A stretch of 5,165 nucleotides of DNA from Clostridiales bacterium (lineage in GTDB: Bacteria > Bacillota > Clostridia > Peptostreptococcales > NVVX01), in NCBI GenBank assembly GCA_021129785.1, contig JAJOKQ010000003.1, positions 1 to 5,165 of the forward strand, written 5' to 3'. The notes below the pieces were generated by a model that did no database searches, was not told where the DNA came from, and saw nothing but the letters and a program-made list of their open reading frames with translations. This document shows positions 1-5,165 of this stretch, piece by piece. The translations under genes were made by a program, and so were the position numbers. Each line of letters begins with the position of its first letter. The stretch's first letter is position 1.

Positions 1-263
1 TGAAGCATTGCATGAAGTTCAGTCATTGCACCTTCTGCAGTTTGGACAAGCGATATCCCGTCTAATGAATTCCTAGATGCTGTTTTTAAACCTTTTACTT
101 GCGCTCTCATTTTTTCTGATATCGCTAGACCAGCAGCATCATCAGATGCTCTATTGATTCTTTTTCCTGACGATAATCTCTCTAGCGTTTTTGCTATTTT
201 CGAATTATTTCTAGTTAATAATCTGTGTGCATTTAATGCAGGTATATTATTATTGATTCTCAT
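1..263 (-). CDS. fliC: Flagellin, N-terminal part (runs off left edge)
   Basis: Structural subunit of the flagellar filament (also called hag in Bacillus), exported through the flagellar type III system. The visible 87 codons begin MRINNNIPALNAHRLL and contain the hallmark D0/D1 segments: LERLSSGKRINRASDDAAGL at about residues 26-45, then AISEKMRAQVKGLKTASRN, DGISLVQTAEGAM and TELHAML. These are the conserved helices that form the filament core. The remainder lies beyond the window, so length and the variable region are unknown. Two adjacent ATG codons exist (266 and 263). The second is preferred because it lies 7 bases from the GGAGG at 271-275 and gives the usual MRINNN start. The gene is downstream of fhlB on the same strand, 89 bases from its stop. 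I see no convincing terminator or promoter in that gap, so read-through from the upstream operon is possible. Family identity is very secure. Confidence 0.96.
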   Translation of the reverse strand, partial: MRINNNIPALNAHRLLTRNNSKIAKTLERLSSGKRINRASDDAAGLAISEKMRAQVKGLKTASRNSLDGISLVQTAEGAMTELHAML

Positions 264-270
264 CATTTCG

Positions 271-275
271 CCTCC
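271..275 (-). promoter_or_regulatory. Ribosome binding site of flagellin
   Basis: GGAGG on the minus strand, 4 bases before the ATG at 266 and 7 bases before the ATG at 263. The spacing favours the second ATG. The GGA core is also the kind of site CsrA binds in flagellin leaders of other Firmicutes, but nothing else here demonstrates CsrA control. Confidence 0.8.
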
Positions 276-352
276 AAGCTTTTTCTTTAATTTTATAGTT
301 GTTTCATTTATAGAGTTTTTCCAGTAATATGGTTTTCAGCTAGCATCAAATG

Positions 353-625
353 CTAATTATCTGACAAACCAATACTGTCCACGCCTTCTACAAAAATAAG
401 AATTTGAGCCACAATTTCGTATAATTCTTTTGGTATTTCTGTACCAACTTTAAACTGTATTAATTCTTTTACTAATTCTTCGTTTTTATAAATTTCCACA
501 TCACTATTTACTGCTTTTTCAATTATTCTTTCTGCCACGACACCCCTGCCTGAAGCAGTAATTTGTGGCACTGCATGCTCTTCGCTATTATACTCTAACG
601 CAACAGCTTTTTTATTTTTATTCAT
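353..625 (-). CDS. fhlB: FhlB: stand-alone FlhB C-terminal-domain protein (EscU/YscU/HrcU family)
   Basis: A 90-aa protein matching only the cytoplasmic C-terminal domain of FlhB, the export-gate component that switches substrate class in flagellar type III secretion. It carries the family landmarks in order: KAVALEY near the start, ITASGRGVVAERIIEKA, DVEIYKNEELVKELI, and the closing GTEIPKELYEIVAQILIFVEGVD. It has no membrane segments and no NPTH self-cleavage motif. Its start corresponds roughly to the residues just after the FlhB cleavage site, so it resembles the released C-terminal fragment made as a separate protein. Bacillus subtilis YlqH is a comparable protein. The start is the ATG at 625, served by AGGAGAG at 631-637. 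A longer reading from a TTG at 652 would overlap the upstream gene and lacks such a site. The gene follows the FliK-like gene by 10 bases, which implies translational coupling. It probably modulates export through the flagellar gate; the exact role is inferred. Confidence 0.9.
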   Translation of the reverse strand: MNKNKKAVALEYNSEEHAVPQITASGRGVVAERIIEKAVNSDVEIYKNEELVKELIQFKVGTEIPKELYEIVAQILIFVEGVDSIGLSDN

Positions 626-630
626 ATTTT

Positions 631-637
631 CTCTCCT
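631..637 (-). promoter_or_regulatory. fhlB ribosome binding site overlapping upstream stop codon
   Basis: AGGAGAG, 5 bases before the fhlB ATG at 625. Its first two bases are the last two of the TAG stop (636-638) of the FliK-like gene. A ribosome terminating there would sit on the next start site, a typical arrangement for translational coupling. It also fixes the fhlB start at 625. Confidence 0.85.
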
Positions 638-3203
638 AAATAGTAATATCAATAAAATGCCTTGTTACAATCTCTTTTTCTAAACTTGCCTCAATAATGT
701 TTTTAATGCTCGCTTCTTCATCTACTCGAAATGATAAATTCTTTATATCATATCCGACTTCTTGCATCAAATCTGCTAAATCATTACTGCGATTTTCTAT
801 GATTATTCTGTGCTTTTGCTCTTTCACGCCAAATTTTATTGTTGCTTTATTATTCTTAACAGAAATATATATGTTTACATTCTCCATATTCTTAGTATCA
901 ATATTCAGCAGTAACGACATGTCTTTTGGGTCAATTTTCTTGCTCCCCTTTTTTTGATTCATAACAAATAGTTGCAAGTTTTTTGCATACTCACTCATCA
1001 TAATTGGAAATTGCAAAATTAAGTTGTTCTTATTCATCTGGTTTTGAAATTCTAATGAACTCATCAAGTCGTTTAATGCTTTTTCTATTTCTGTATTCGA
1101 ACTACCATCGACACTAGACATTAAGTTTTGTAAAAGTTCGATACTCTTAGCAATCTTACCTAACATTTTATCAATATCAAAGTTTCCTAGTTTCACTTCA
1201 TTTGTTATCCCATTTAAAAGTTGTCGAATTTCTTGCGCCTCATTTTTGGCTGTATTTGTAGGTGAATGGTCTAATTCGCTTAAAACATTTCCTATTTGCT
1301 CGCCTATCTGCTTCTGATTATCAAACAGTAAGAACATATTCTCAGCTTCCTTTAATGATAAAGGTATATTGTTTTTCATCAACATAGCTAATATGCCATC
1401 TTTATTACTATTTATACTAGGCAGTGATTTCAAGACTTGTTCAACATCATACATTTTTGTTTGTCCTCTGACAAACTCAGTAAGTTTATTTATTTCCATA
1501 CTCATTATATTCATCTTATTATCTATGCTATTATTTATCATCAAGCTGCTAATATTTTGCTTGACGTAATTAACTTGTTTGCTTATTTCAAATAATTGTT
1601 TTATGCTTGCTTGATTTGATTTCACATTGTTTTGTGTTAGTGCAAGCATTGCCGCTCTCTCGCTGAAAAGCTCAGCTGGTAAAGAGCCTCTGTTACTGAC
1701 AAATTTCGAATCGCTTATATTTATGCTATTACTAACTAAAGAATTATCAATACTTTTATGTGCTAGCACTAAATTATCTAACGTAGTTAATGCGTTAGTA
1801 CTTAATTGTCTTGCAATTGTACCTAAGTCCATATCATTAAGCAAGCTAAAAGAATTCACTACCTCTGATATAGTATTATATGCGTTTTGCAGTGAGATAT
1901 CTTCTGCCAGTAATGTATTCTGTAATTTAGGAGCTAAAACCAATTTGTTTAATACCCCCACTTTAAAGTCAATGCCTTTTTTAAGAAGTAAAATCAGATC
2001 TTTATCTTGCATACTGTTTAATTTATTTAAACGATTTAGAATCTCATTGATTTTTTCCTCATCATTTTTTATACTATGTACGGACTTGTCAATTAATTCG
2101 CTCTCTGATTCTAAACTATCAACTAACTCGACAATGTCAACAACATGTTCTTTCCCTACATTAATACCCGATTTATATAACATCGTTAGTTTTTCATAGC
2201 TCAATTGCTCTTTTAGAATTTCTATAGCTTCTTTAGTCTGCGTAACATTCTCTATGTTCTCCTTACTTACTGGCACTTGATTTTTAATAAGCTTTTTTGC
2301 AAGCTCAATATTATCTTTCGTGTTTTCAATTCCCTCTTTTATTAGAATTTCTTTTATTTCGTCTTCCATAACTGCTAGTTCTTTATCAGTAATACTATTA
2401 TCAATATTTAAGTTTCCACTCATAGATAGTTTTTCGTAATTCGCAGTAGCTTTCAGGCTTAGCTTTTCACCTGACATCACTGTGCCTTTAGTAATATTAT
2501 TCTTAGTTTTAATCAAATTTTCAATGCTCGGTTCTATCTCTTTTTTCATAGTTTTAATAATGGTCTCATCTTCGTTGTTCTTTAATTGGTTCAGATTATT
2601 TAAGGTGTCATTAATTAGATTTACATTTCCCTTAGTAATTTCTGCACCTGATTTATGTAGCGCCTTAATGGCATCTTTAACGTCTTTTCCCATTTTACTT
2701 CCAAACAAATCTTTAGCAATACGCCCTGCTTCTTCTGAAGTTAGTTTTTTGCCCTGTGCAAGTAGCGTTAGCAATGATTTGCGCTCTCCAGCATTTTTCA
2801 TCTCTTTAATGTGGTCAGAAATCTTTTGAAGTGGATCTTGTTTAATGTCTACTTCTTTCTCGCTCAGTTTCTGAACCATATTAGAATCTAAATTGTTTGC
2901 TATAAAACTGAGGTTTTTCTTGGCAGATACAAAGTCTAAAAGGTTTTTCTTGCTCAAATTAACACCATGTTTTTCTAATACTTCTATTCCATTTATCAAG
3001 CTATCTTCATTAGGGAGGTTGAATTTGCTTAGTAATTTAACATTGTCTGTACTCTTACTAGTGTCAGCTCTTTTTATTGCACTGTCGTTATTTGTATTTT
3101 TTATAAAGCTACCCATATTTTCTTTTTTTCTGCTTGGAGTCATATTGCTAGAATATATGCGATTAAGACCTACTTTACTTCCCGAAATAGCATTATTTAT
3201 CAT
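636..3203 (-). CDS. Large FliK-like flagellar protein with helical repeats (DUF6240-type, uncharacterised)
   Basis: An 855-aa hydrophilic protein with no signal peptide or membrane segment, and with no Cys or Trp. Residues 1-60 are Ser/Asn/Lys-rich and probably disordered. Residues about 76-623 are mainly helical and carry about eight short repeats of the form L-x-K-x-G-[IV]-x-[VLI]-[ST]-K-x-N-[IVL], for example at 76-91, 181-197, 285-301, 304-320, 341-357, 405-421 and 607-623. Residues about 725-832 form a compact alpha/beta C-terminal domain (start LQFPIMMSEYAKNLQLFVM; then LLLNIDTKNMENVNIYISV, KATIKFGV, LADLMQEVGYDIKNLSF). Its layout matches the FliK/hook-length-control C-terminal domain. 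From memory it resembles the DUF6240 family of clostridia. The ATG at 3203 is chosen because AAGAGGTG lies 6 bases upstream; a GTG at 3212 lies inside that site. The gene heads an operon with fhlB behind a SigD-like promoter. It is inferred to be an export-switch partner of FlhB/FhlB and may be exported itself. FliK proteins are usually roughly half this length, and a main fliK may exist elsewhere in the genome. Confidence 0.75.
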   Translation of the reverse strand: MINNAISGSKVGLNRIYSSNMTPSRKKENMGSFIKNTNNDSAIKRADTSKSTDNVKLLSKFNLPNEDSLINGIEVLEKHGVNLSKKNLLDFVSAKKNLSFIANNLDSNMVQKLSEKEVDIKQDPLQKISDHIKEMKNAGERKSLLTLLAQGKKLTSEEAGRIAKDLFGSKMGKDVKDAIKALHKSGAEITKGNVNLINDTLNNLNQLKNNEDETIIKTMKKEIEPSIENLIKTKNNITKGTVMSGEKLSLKATANYEKLSMSGNLNIDNSITDKELAVMEDEIKEILIKEGIENTKDNIELAKKLIKNQVPVSKENIENVTQTKEAIEILKEQLSYEKLTMLYKSGINVGKEHVVDIVELVDSLESESELIDKSVHSIKNDEEKINEILNRLNKLNSMQDKDLILLLKKGIDFKVGVLNKLVLAPKLQNTLLAEDISLQNAYNTISEVVNSFSLLNDMDLGTIARQLSTNALTTLDNLVLAHKSIDNSLVSNSINISDSKFVSNRGSLPAELFSERAAMLALTQNNVKSNQASIKQLFEISKQVNYVKQNISSLMINNSIDNKMNIMSMEINKLTEFVRGQTKMYDVEQVLKSLPSINSNKDGILAMLMKNNIPLSLKEAENMFLLFDNQKQIGEQIGNVLSELDHSPTNTAKNEAQEIRQLLNGITNEVKLGNFDIDKMLGKIAKSIELLQNLMSSVDGSSNTEIEKALNDLMSSLEFQNQMNKNNLILQFPIMMSEYAKNLQLFVMNQKKGSKKIDPKDMSLLLNIDTKNMENVNIYISVKNNKATIKFGVKEQKHRIIIENRSNDLADLMQEVGYDIKNLSFRVDEEASIKNIIEASLEKEIVTRHFIDITI
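708..1031 (-). other. FliK-like C-terminal domain of the 855-aa protein
   Basis: This stretch encodes about residues 725-832. It shows alternating strands and one helix in the order found in FliK C-terminal domains: LLLNID (strand), VNIYISV (strand), ATIKFGV (strand), an amphipathic helix around NDLADLMQEVG, then IKNLSFRV (strand). In FliK this domain contacts the FlhB C-terminal domain to switch export from hook to filament substrates. The assignment rests on pattern resemblance, and sequence identity to classical FliK is low. Confidence 0.6.
1335..2978 (-). repeat. Protein-level helical repeats in the 855-aa protein
   Basis: Degenerate repeats in the encoded protein, not in the DNA. The recurring unit is a helix ending in Lys-x-Gly or Lys-Asn-x, then a hydrophobic residue, a short Ser/Thr-Lys turn, and a second helix. 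Examples are EKHGVNLSKKNL, HKSGAEITKGNV, IKEGIENTKDNI, IKNQVPVSKENI, YKSGINVGKEHV, KKGIDFKVGVL and MKNNIPLSLKEA. Spacing between units is irregular, with two units nearly adjacent at residues 285-320. This suggests an elongated helical array. Confidence 0.6.
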
Positions 3204-3209
3204 GTTTAT

Positions 3210-3217
3210 CACCTCTT
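3210..3217 (-). promoter_or_regulatory. Ribosome binding site of the FliK-like gene
   Basis: AAGAGGTG, 6 bases before the ATG at 3203. The GTG at 3212-3210 overlaps this site and so is unlikely to be the start. The same octamer with the same 6-base spacing precedes prfB. Confidence 0.85.
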
Positions 3218-3230
3218 AACTCTTATCTTT

Positions 3231-3258
3231 TTATCGTCATAATGTCGCTGTTTCTTTA
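3231..3258 (-). promoter_or_regulatory. SigD/sigma-28-like promoter of the FliK-like/fhlB operon
   Basis: On the minus strand TAAA (3258-3255) is followed by 16 bases and then GACGATAA (3238-3231). The sigma-28 consensus is TAAA, 14-16 bases, GCCGATAA or GCCGATAT, so the match is 4 of 4 and 7 of 8. Transcription would start near 3224, giving a leader of about 20 bases that still includes the ribosome binding site at 3210-3217. It places the operon with late flagellar genes, in keeping with a flagellin gene downstream. The assignment is by consensus matching only. Confidence 0.65.
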
Positions 3259-3287
3259 ATTATAAAATCAAAACTATTGCATTCTAT

Positions 3288-3304
3288 TACTATTGACGAT
3301 AGTA
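3288..3304. promoter_or_regulatory. Small palindrome with GACGATA box in the divergent promoter region
   Basis: TACTAT and ATAGTA flank TGACG, forming a 6-bp inverted repeat with a 5-base spacer. The plus strand reads GACGATAG at 3295-3302, which resembles a sigma-28 -10 element for yaaR. The matching -35 position (3275-3278, TATT) is poor. A sigma-A alternative for yaaR is TTGCAT at 3277-3282 with TAGTAT at 3300-3305 (17-base spacer). The palindrome could be an operator or chance, and which promoter drives yaaR is not settled. Confidence 0.3.
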
Positions 3305-3320
3305 TATAGTAAGGGATATT

Positions 3321-3327
3321 AAAGGAG
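3321..3327 (+). promoter_or_regulatory. Ribosome binding site of yaaR
   Basis: AAAGGAG, 10 bases before the ATG at 3338. The spacing is slightly long but no other start is better placed. Confidence 0.75.
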
Positions 3328-3337
3328 TAAAAATATC

Positions 3338-3784
3338 ATGAATAAAATTAATAATATAAATTTAAGCAATATAACTAATTTAATCAATCAAAACTCAAAA
3401 CAAGTTAAGGAAGCTCAACAGACTTTTAATGCAAAATTTCAAAATGTTAAGTCAGAACAAGTTAGAGGTCATCTTGAAAAATTGTATTCTCAAATCGGTC
3501 AACAAGCTGACAAACTTTCTGAAAAGCTAGATATTAATGAGGTCGTTAGATATAAAAAATTGGTGAGAGAATTCTTAAATCTTGCAGTTAAAAATTCTCA
3601 CCAATTTAGCAAACAAAATTTTCTTGACCGTCGTGGGAGACATAGAGTTTATTGTATAGTTAAAAACGTTGATCGTGAATTAACCGAACTTACAAAAGAT
3701 TTTTTGTCACAAGAAACAGACCGCCTATCAATTATAAAAAGATTAGACAATATTCGTGGTTTACTGCTTGATGTGCTTATGTAA
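3338..3784 (+). CDS. yaaR: YaaR/DUF327 family protein
   Basis: A 148-aa soluble, highly helical protein of the YaaR (DUF327) family, whose biochemical function is unknown. The family signature is clear: LYSQIGQQADKL at about 49-60, DINEVVRYKKLVREFLNLAV at 65-84, DRRGRHRVY at 97-105, IVKNVDRELTELTKDFL at 107-123, and a C-terminal DNIRGLLLDVL. The first 30 or so residues are Asn/Gln-rich and variable, as is usual. Length is typical for the family. In clostridia these genes are often found among flagellar genes, and here yaaR sits back to back with the FliK-like operon, so a motility link is plausible but unproven. It converges on prfB with 32 bases between the stop codons, and it ends within a hairpin. 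No membrane segment or signal peptide is seen. Confidence 0.92.
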   Translation: MNKINNINLSNITNLINQNSKQVKEAQQTFNAKFQNVKSEQVRGHLEKLYSQIGQQADKLSEKLDINEVVRYKKLVREFLNLAVKNSHQFSKQNFLDRRGRHRVYCIVKNVDRELTELTKDFLSQETDRLSIIKRLDNIRGLLLDVLM

Positions 3785-3801
3785 AAATATAAGTACATCA
3801 A
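3768..3801 (+). terminator. Hairpin at the end of yaaR, probable terminator
   Basis: Arms at 3768-3782 and 3787-3801 pair over 15 bp with two G-T wobbles around an AAAA loop, followed by TTTAACTTT. The stem overlaps the last yaaR codons and its TAA stop (3782-3784). The T-run is interrupted, so termination may be weak or helped by the convergent prfB. On the minus strand no T-run follows the stem, so it is unlikely to terminate prfB. Confidence 0.5.
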
Positions 3802-3816
3802 TTTAACTTTAATCCA

Positions 3817-4927
3817 TCATTTTTTACTAGTCAAATTTTTCACTAAAAATTCATTAATAAAATGATCTATTTCTCCATCCATTACAGCCTGCACGTTACC
3901 AATTTCTGCATTTGTTCTATGATCTTTTACTAGGTTGTACGGATTAAACACATAAGACCTTATCTGACTTCCCCAAGCTATTTGGCTTTGTACTCCTTGC
4001 AAGTCTTCTATTTTATCCTTTTGATGCCTTTCTTTTAACTCTATCAACTTTGCTTTTAGCATTTTCATAGCAGTATCTTTATTGCTATGTTGAGACCTTT
4101 GATTTTGACATTGCACTACGATACCTGTTGGAATATGTGTTATTCTAACAGCAGAGTCAGTAGTATTAATATGTTGCCCTCCTGCACCACTTGCTCTATA
4201 GGTATCCATTCGTAAATCAGATTGTTTAATCTCAACTTCTACTGTATCATCAAGCTCTGGCATTACATCTACCGATGCAAAAGACGTATGCCTTTTACCA
4301 GATGAATCGTATGGAGAAATCCTTACTAATCTATGTATTCCTTTTTCTGATTTCAAATAACCATATACATTTTCGCCTTCAATAAGCAAAGTCGCGGTTT
4401 TTATACCTGCTTCTGGGTCTTGAATCAAGTCTAATATTTTTACCTTATAGTCTTTTCTCTCCCCCCACCTAGAATACATTCGCATAAGCATTTTAGCCCA
4501 GTCCTGTGCATCTAGTCCTCCAGTGCCGGCATGAATCGCAACAATTGCGCTACTACTGTCGTATTCACCATATAGTAGTGTAGAAACCTTTGTCTCATAC
4601 AAGTTTTTCTCTAATTCTGTCAACCTCTCTTCAAACTCACTCTCAAAAGAAATATCTCCTTCATCAATAAACGTGACTATCATCTCTAAATCCTCTAGTT
4701 CATTTACCAATTTTTCATAATTATCTATTTTGTCTTTATACGTTTTAGTTTCTTTTAATAATTCCTGAGCAACTTTTTGGTCATCCCAAAAATTTGGCAC
4801 TGTCATTTTCATTTCATTTTCTTCAACTTTTTCTAATAATTTAGCTAAGTCAAAGAGAAGCCCTCAGTTCTTTGATTTCTTCATTCATTTTACTCAATTG
4901 TTGTTTGCTTATTTCTATATTTATCAA
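3817..4927 (-). CDS. prfB: Peptide chain release factor 2 (RF2), with programmed +1 frameshift
   Basis: RF2 reads UGA and UAA stop codons in the ribosomal A site and triggers peptide release. The gene is in two frames. The first 25 codons run from a TTG at 4927 (INIEISKQQLSKMNEEIKEL...) to CTT at 4853, followed by an in-frame TGA at 4852-4850. Skipping T4852 continues with GAC (DLAKLLEKVEENEMKMTVPNFWDD...) for 344 codons to a TGA at 3817, giving 369 aa, the normal RF2 length. The catalytic GGQ is at 249-251 in RASGAGGQH, and RSQHSNKDTAM and WGSQIRSYV are present. The anticodon-like tripeptide reads SPY at 204-206 rather than the textbook SPF. The TTG start has AAGAGGTG 6 bases upstream. An ATG at 4812 lies downstream of the shift and would give a protein lacking part of domain 1. 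RF2 shortage favours the shift, so the gene regulates itself. No convincing promoter is seen. Cotranscription with an upstream gene, often secA in Firmicutes, cannot be judged here. Confidence 0.96.
4849..4865 (-). promoter_or_regulatory. prfB programmed +1 ribosomal frameshift site
   Basis: Minus strand: GAGGG at 4865-4861, then CTTCT, the slippery codon CTT at 4855-4853, TGA at 4852-4850, and C at 4849. This is the conserved CUU UGA C site, with UGAC a poor termination context. It lies after 25 codons, the same position as in E. coli. The Shine-Dalgarno-like stimulator, AGGGGG in well-studied species, is only AGGG followed by CT here, so it looks weakened. Confidence 0.93.
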
Positions 4928-4933
4928 AGTTTT

Positions 4934-4941
4934 CACCTCTT
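4934..4941 (-). promoter_or_regulatory. Ribosome binding site of prfB, fixing a TTG start
   Basis: AAGAGGTG, 6 bases before TTG at 4927. The next in-frame ATG (4888) is about 45 bases from this site and would remove 13 residues, so TTG is preferred. Confidence 0.8.
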
Positions 4942-4947
4942 GTTAAG

Positions 4948-5165
4948 TTATTAAAGTCTAAGGTATTGTGTTTTTTCTCTCCACGCTAGTGAAATTTAAA
5001 ATACTAAGCAAGCATCTGAAAAGTTTACTAAAATTCTTAACTCTTGAGAAGCTTAAATCCGTTTAAAACTCGTGCTGTCTGAGCGCAGCGAGTTCACGAG
5101 TTTAGGATTTCTGCTTTGAAAGAGTTTTAGAATTTATAAACTTTGAGGTAGTTTGTGTGTATTTT
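4948..5165. other. Non-coding region upstream of prfB
   Basis: All three minus-strand frames entering from the right edge stop within about 65 bases, and no family-like C-terminus is seen, so no upstream gene reaches into the window. The region holds the long inverted repeat at 5020-5144. Between it and the prfB ribosome binding site lies AT-rich leader with no convincing sigma-A promoter; TTGCTT at 5012-5007 lacks a good partner -10. No tRNA, riboswitch or T-box pattern was recognised. Confidence 0.6.
5020..5144. repeat. Long imperfect inverted repeat with GC-rich core
   Basis: The arms, 5020-5074 and 5095-5144, pair in blocks: 5020-5027 with 5137-5144, 5034-5037 with 5129-5132, 5039-5045 with 5120-5126, 5049-5052 with 5113-5116, 5055-5060 with 5105-5110, and AAACTCGTG (5066-5074) with CACGAGTTT (5095-5103). 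A few unpaired bases separate the blocks. The 20-base apex (5075-5094) is unusually GC-rich for this window and contains GAGCGCAGCGAG. RNA from either strand would fold into one long hairpin. It could be a dispersed intergenic repeat or MITE-like element, or the terminator of a gene beyond the right edge. The U-run after the core stem on the minus strand is only four T. Confidence 0.7.

Noticed and set aside
264..352. Sigma-28 or sigma-A promoter for flagellin
   Set aside because: No GCCGAT-like element is present, and the TATAAA sequences lack a -35 partner at 16-18 bases.
341..355. Hairpin TAGCAT-CAA-ATGCTA as terminator between fhlB and flagellin
   Set aside because: The stem is only 6 bp, overlaps the fhlB stop codon and has no T-run after it on the minus strand.
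626..652. Longer FhlB starting at TTG 652
   Set aside because: It would overlap the upstream gene, add an unconserved MILLFRREN extension and ignore the strong AGGAGAG placed for the ATG at 625.
1627..2199. Open frame of 190 codons on the plus strand inside the FliK-like gene
   Set aside because: It is antisense to a well-supported gene, has the Leu/Ser/Phe-rich composition of a reverse-complement shadow, and lacks a recognisable domain. The same applies to shorter plus-strand frames at 697-957, 1369-1569, 2482-2829 and 2893-3219.
3204..3212. GTG at 3212 as start of the FliK-like protein
   Set aside because: The GTG is part of the AAGAGGTG ribosome binding site that serves the ATG at 3203.
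3293..3322. TTGACG (3293-3298) with TATTAA (3317-3322) as a yaaR promoter
   Set aside because: Transcription would begin after the ribosome binding site at 3321-3327, leaving the message without it.
4810..4812. ATG at 4812 as start of prfB, or the split frame as a pseudogene
   Set aside because: The upstream 25 codons, the CTT TGA C junction and the continuing RF2-like sequence fit the conserved programmed frameshift, so the gene is intact and longer.
1..5165. CRISPR array, transposase, phage or defence genes
   Set aside because: No spaced direct repeats, no recombinase or transposase motifs and no phage-like genes are visible; all coding space is explained by flagellar genes, yaaR and prfB.

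Overview
The window is AT-rich and reads as chromosome of a motile, low-GC Firmicute, most likely a member of Clostridia. The evidence is the strong AAGAGGTG and GGAGG ribosome binding sites, clostridial-type flagellin, YaaR and RF2 proteins, and a stand-alone FlhB C-terminal protein. Genus cannot be assigned from this sequence alone.

Layout, left to right. (1) 1-263, minus strand: the N-terminal 87 codons of a flagellin that runs off the left edge. (2) 353-625, minus: a 90-aa stand-alone homologue of the FlhB cytoplasmic C-terminal domain (FhlB type). (3) 636-3203, minus: an 855-aa, mostly helical, repeat-bearing protein. It has no cysteine and no tryptophan, and its C-terminal domain resembles the FliK hook-length-control/export-switch domain. 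Its stop codon overlaps the fhlB ribosome binding site, so the two are probably translationally coupled. A good sigma-28/SigD-like promoter lies just upstream (3231-3258). (4) 3338-3784, plus: a YaaR/DUF327 protein, divergent from the flagellar operon and ending in a hairpin. (5) 3817-4927, minus: prfB (release factor 2), convergent with yaaR. It is encoded in two frames joined by the classical programmed +1 frameshift at an in-frame UGA (CTT TGA C), and it starts at TTG rather than at the in-frame ATG codons further in. (6) 4948-5165: no gene; it holds a long imperfect inverted repeat (about 125 bp overall) with a GC-rich core.

The minus-strand genes 855-aa protein, fhlB and flagellin form a late-flagellar set. 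A FliK-like and an FlhBC-like protein produced as a coupled pair suggests an accessory substrate-specificity or export module acting with the flagellar type III secretion gate; this is inference. prfB is a housekeeping translation gene with autoregulation built into its own reading frame. The points most worth following up are the large FliK-like/FhlB pair with its SigD-type promoter, the long inverted repeat upstream of prfB, and two small departures in prfB: a weakened frameshift stimulator and SPY in place of SPF.
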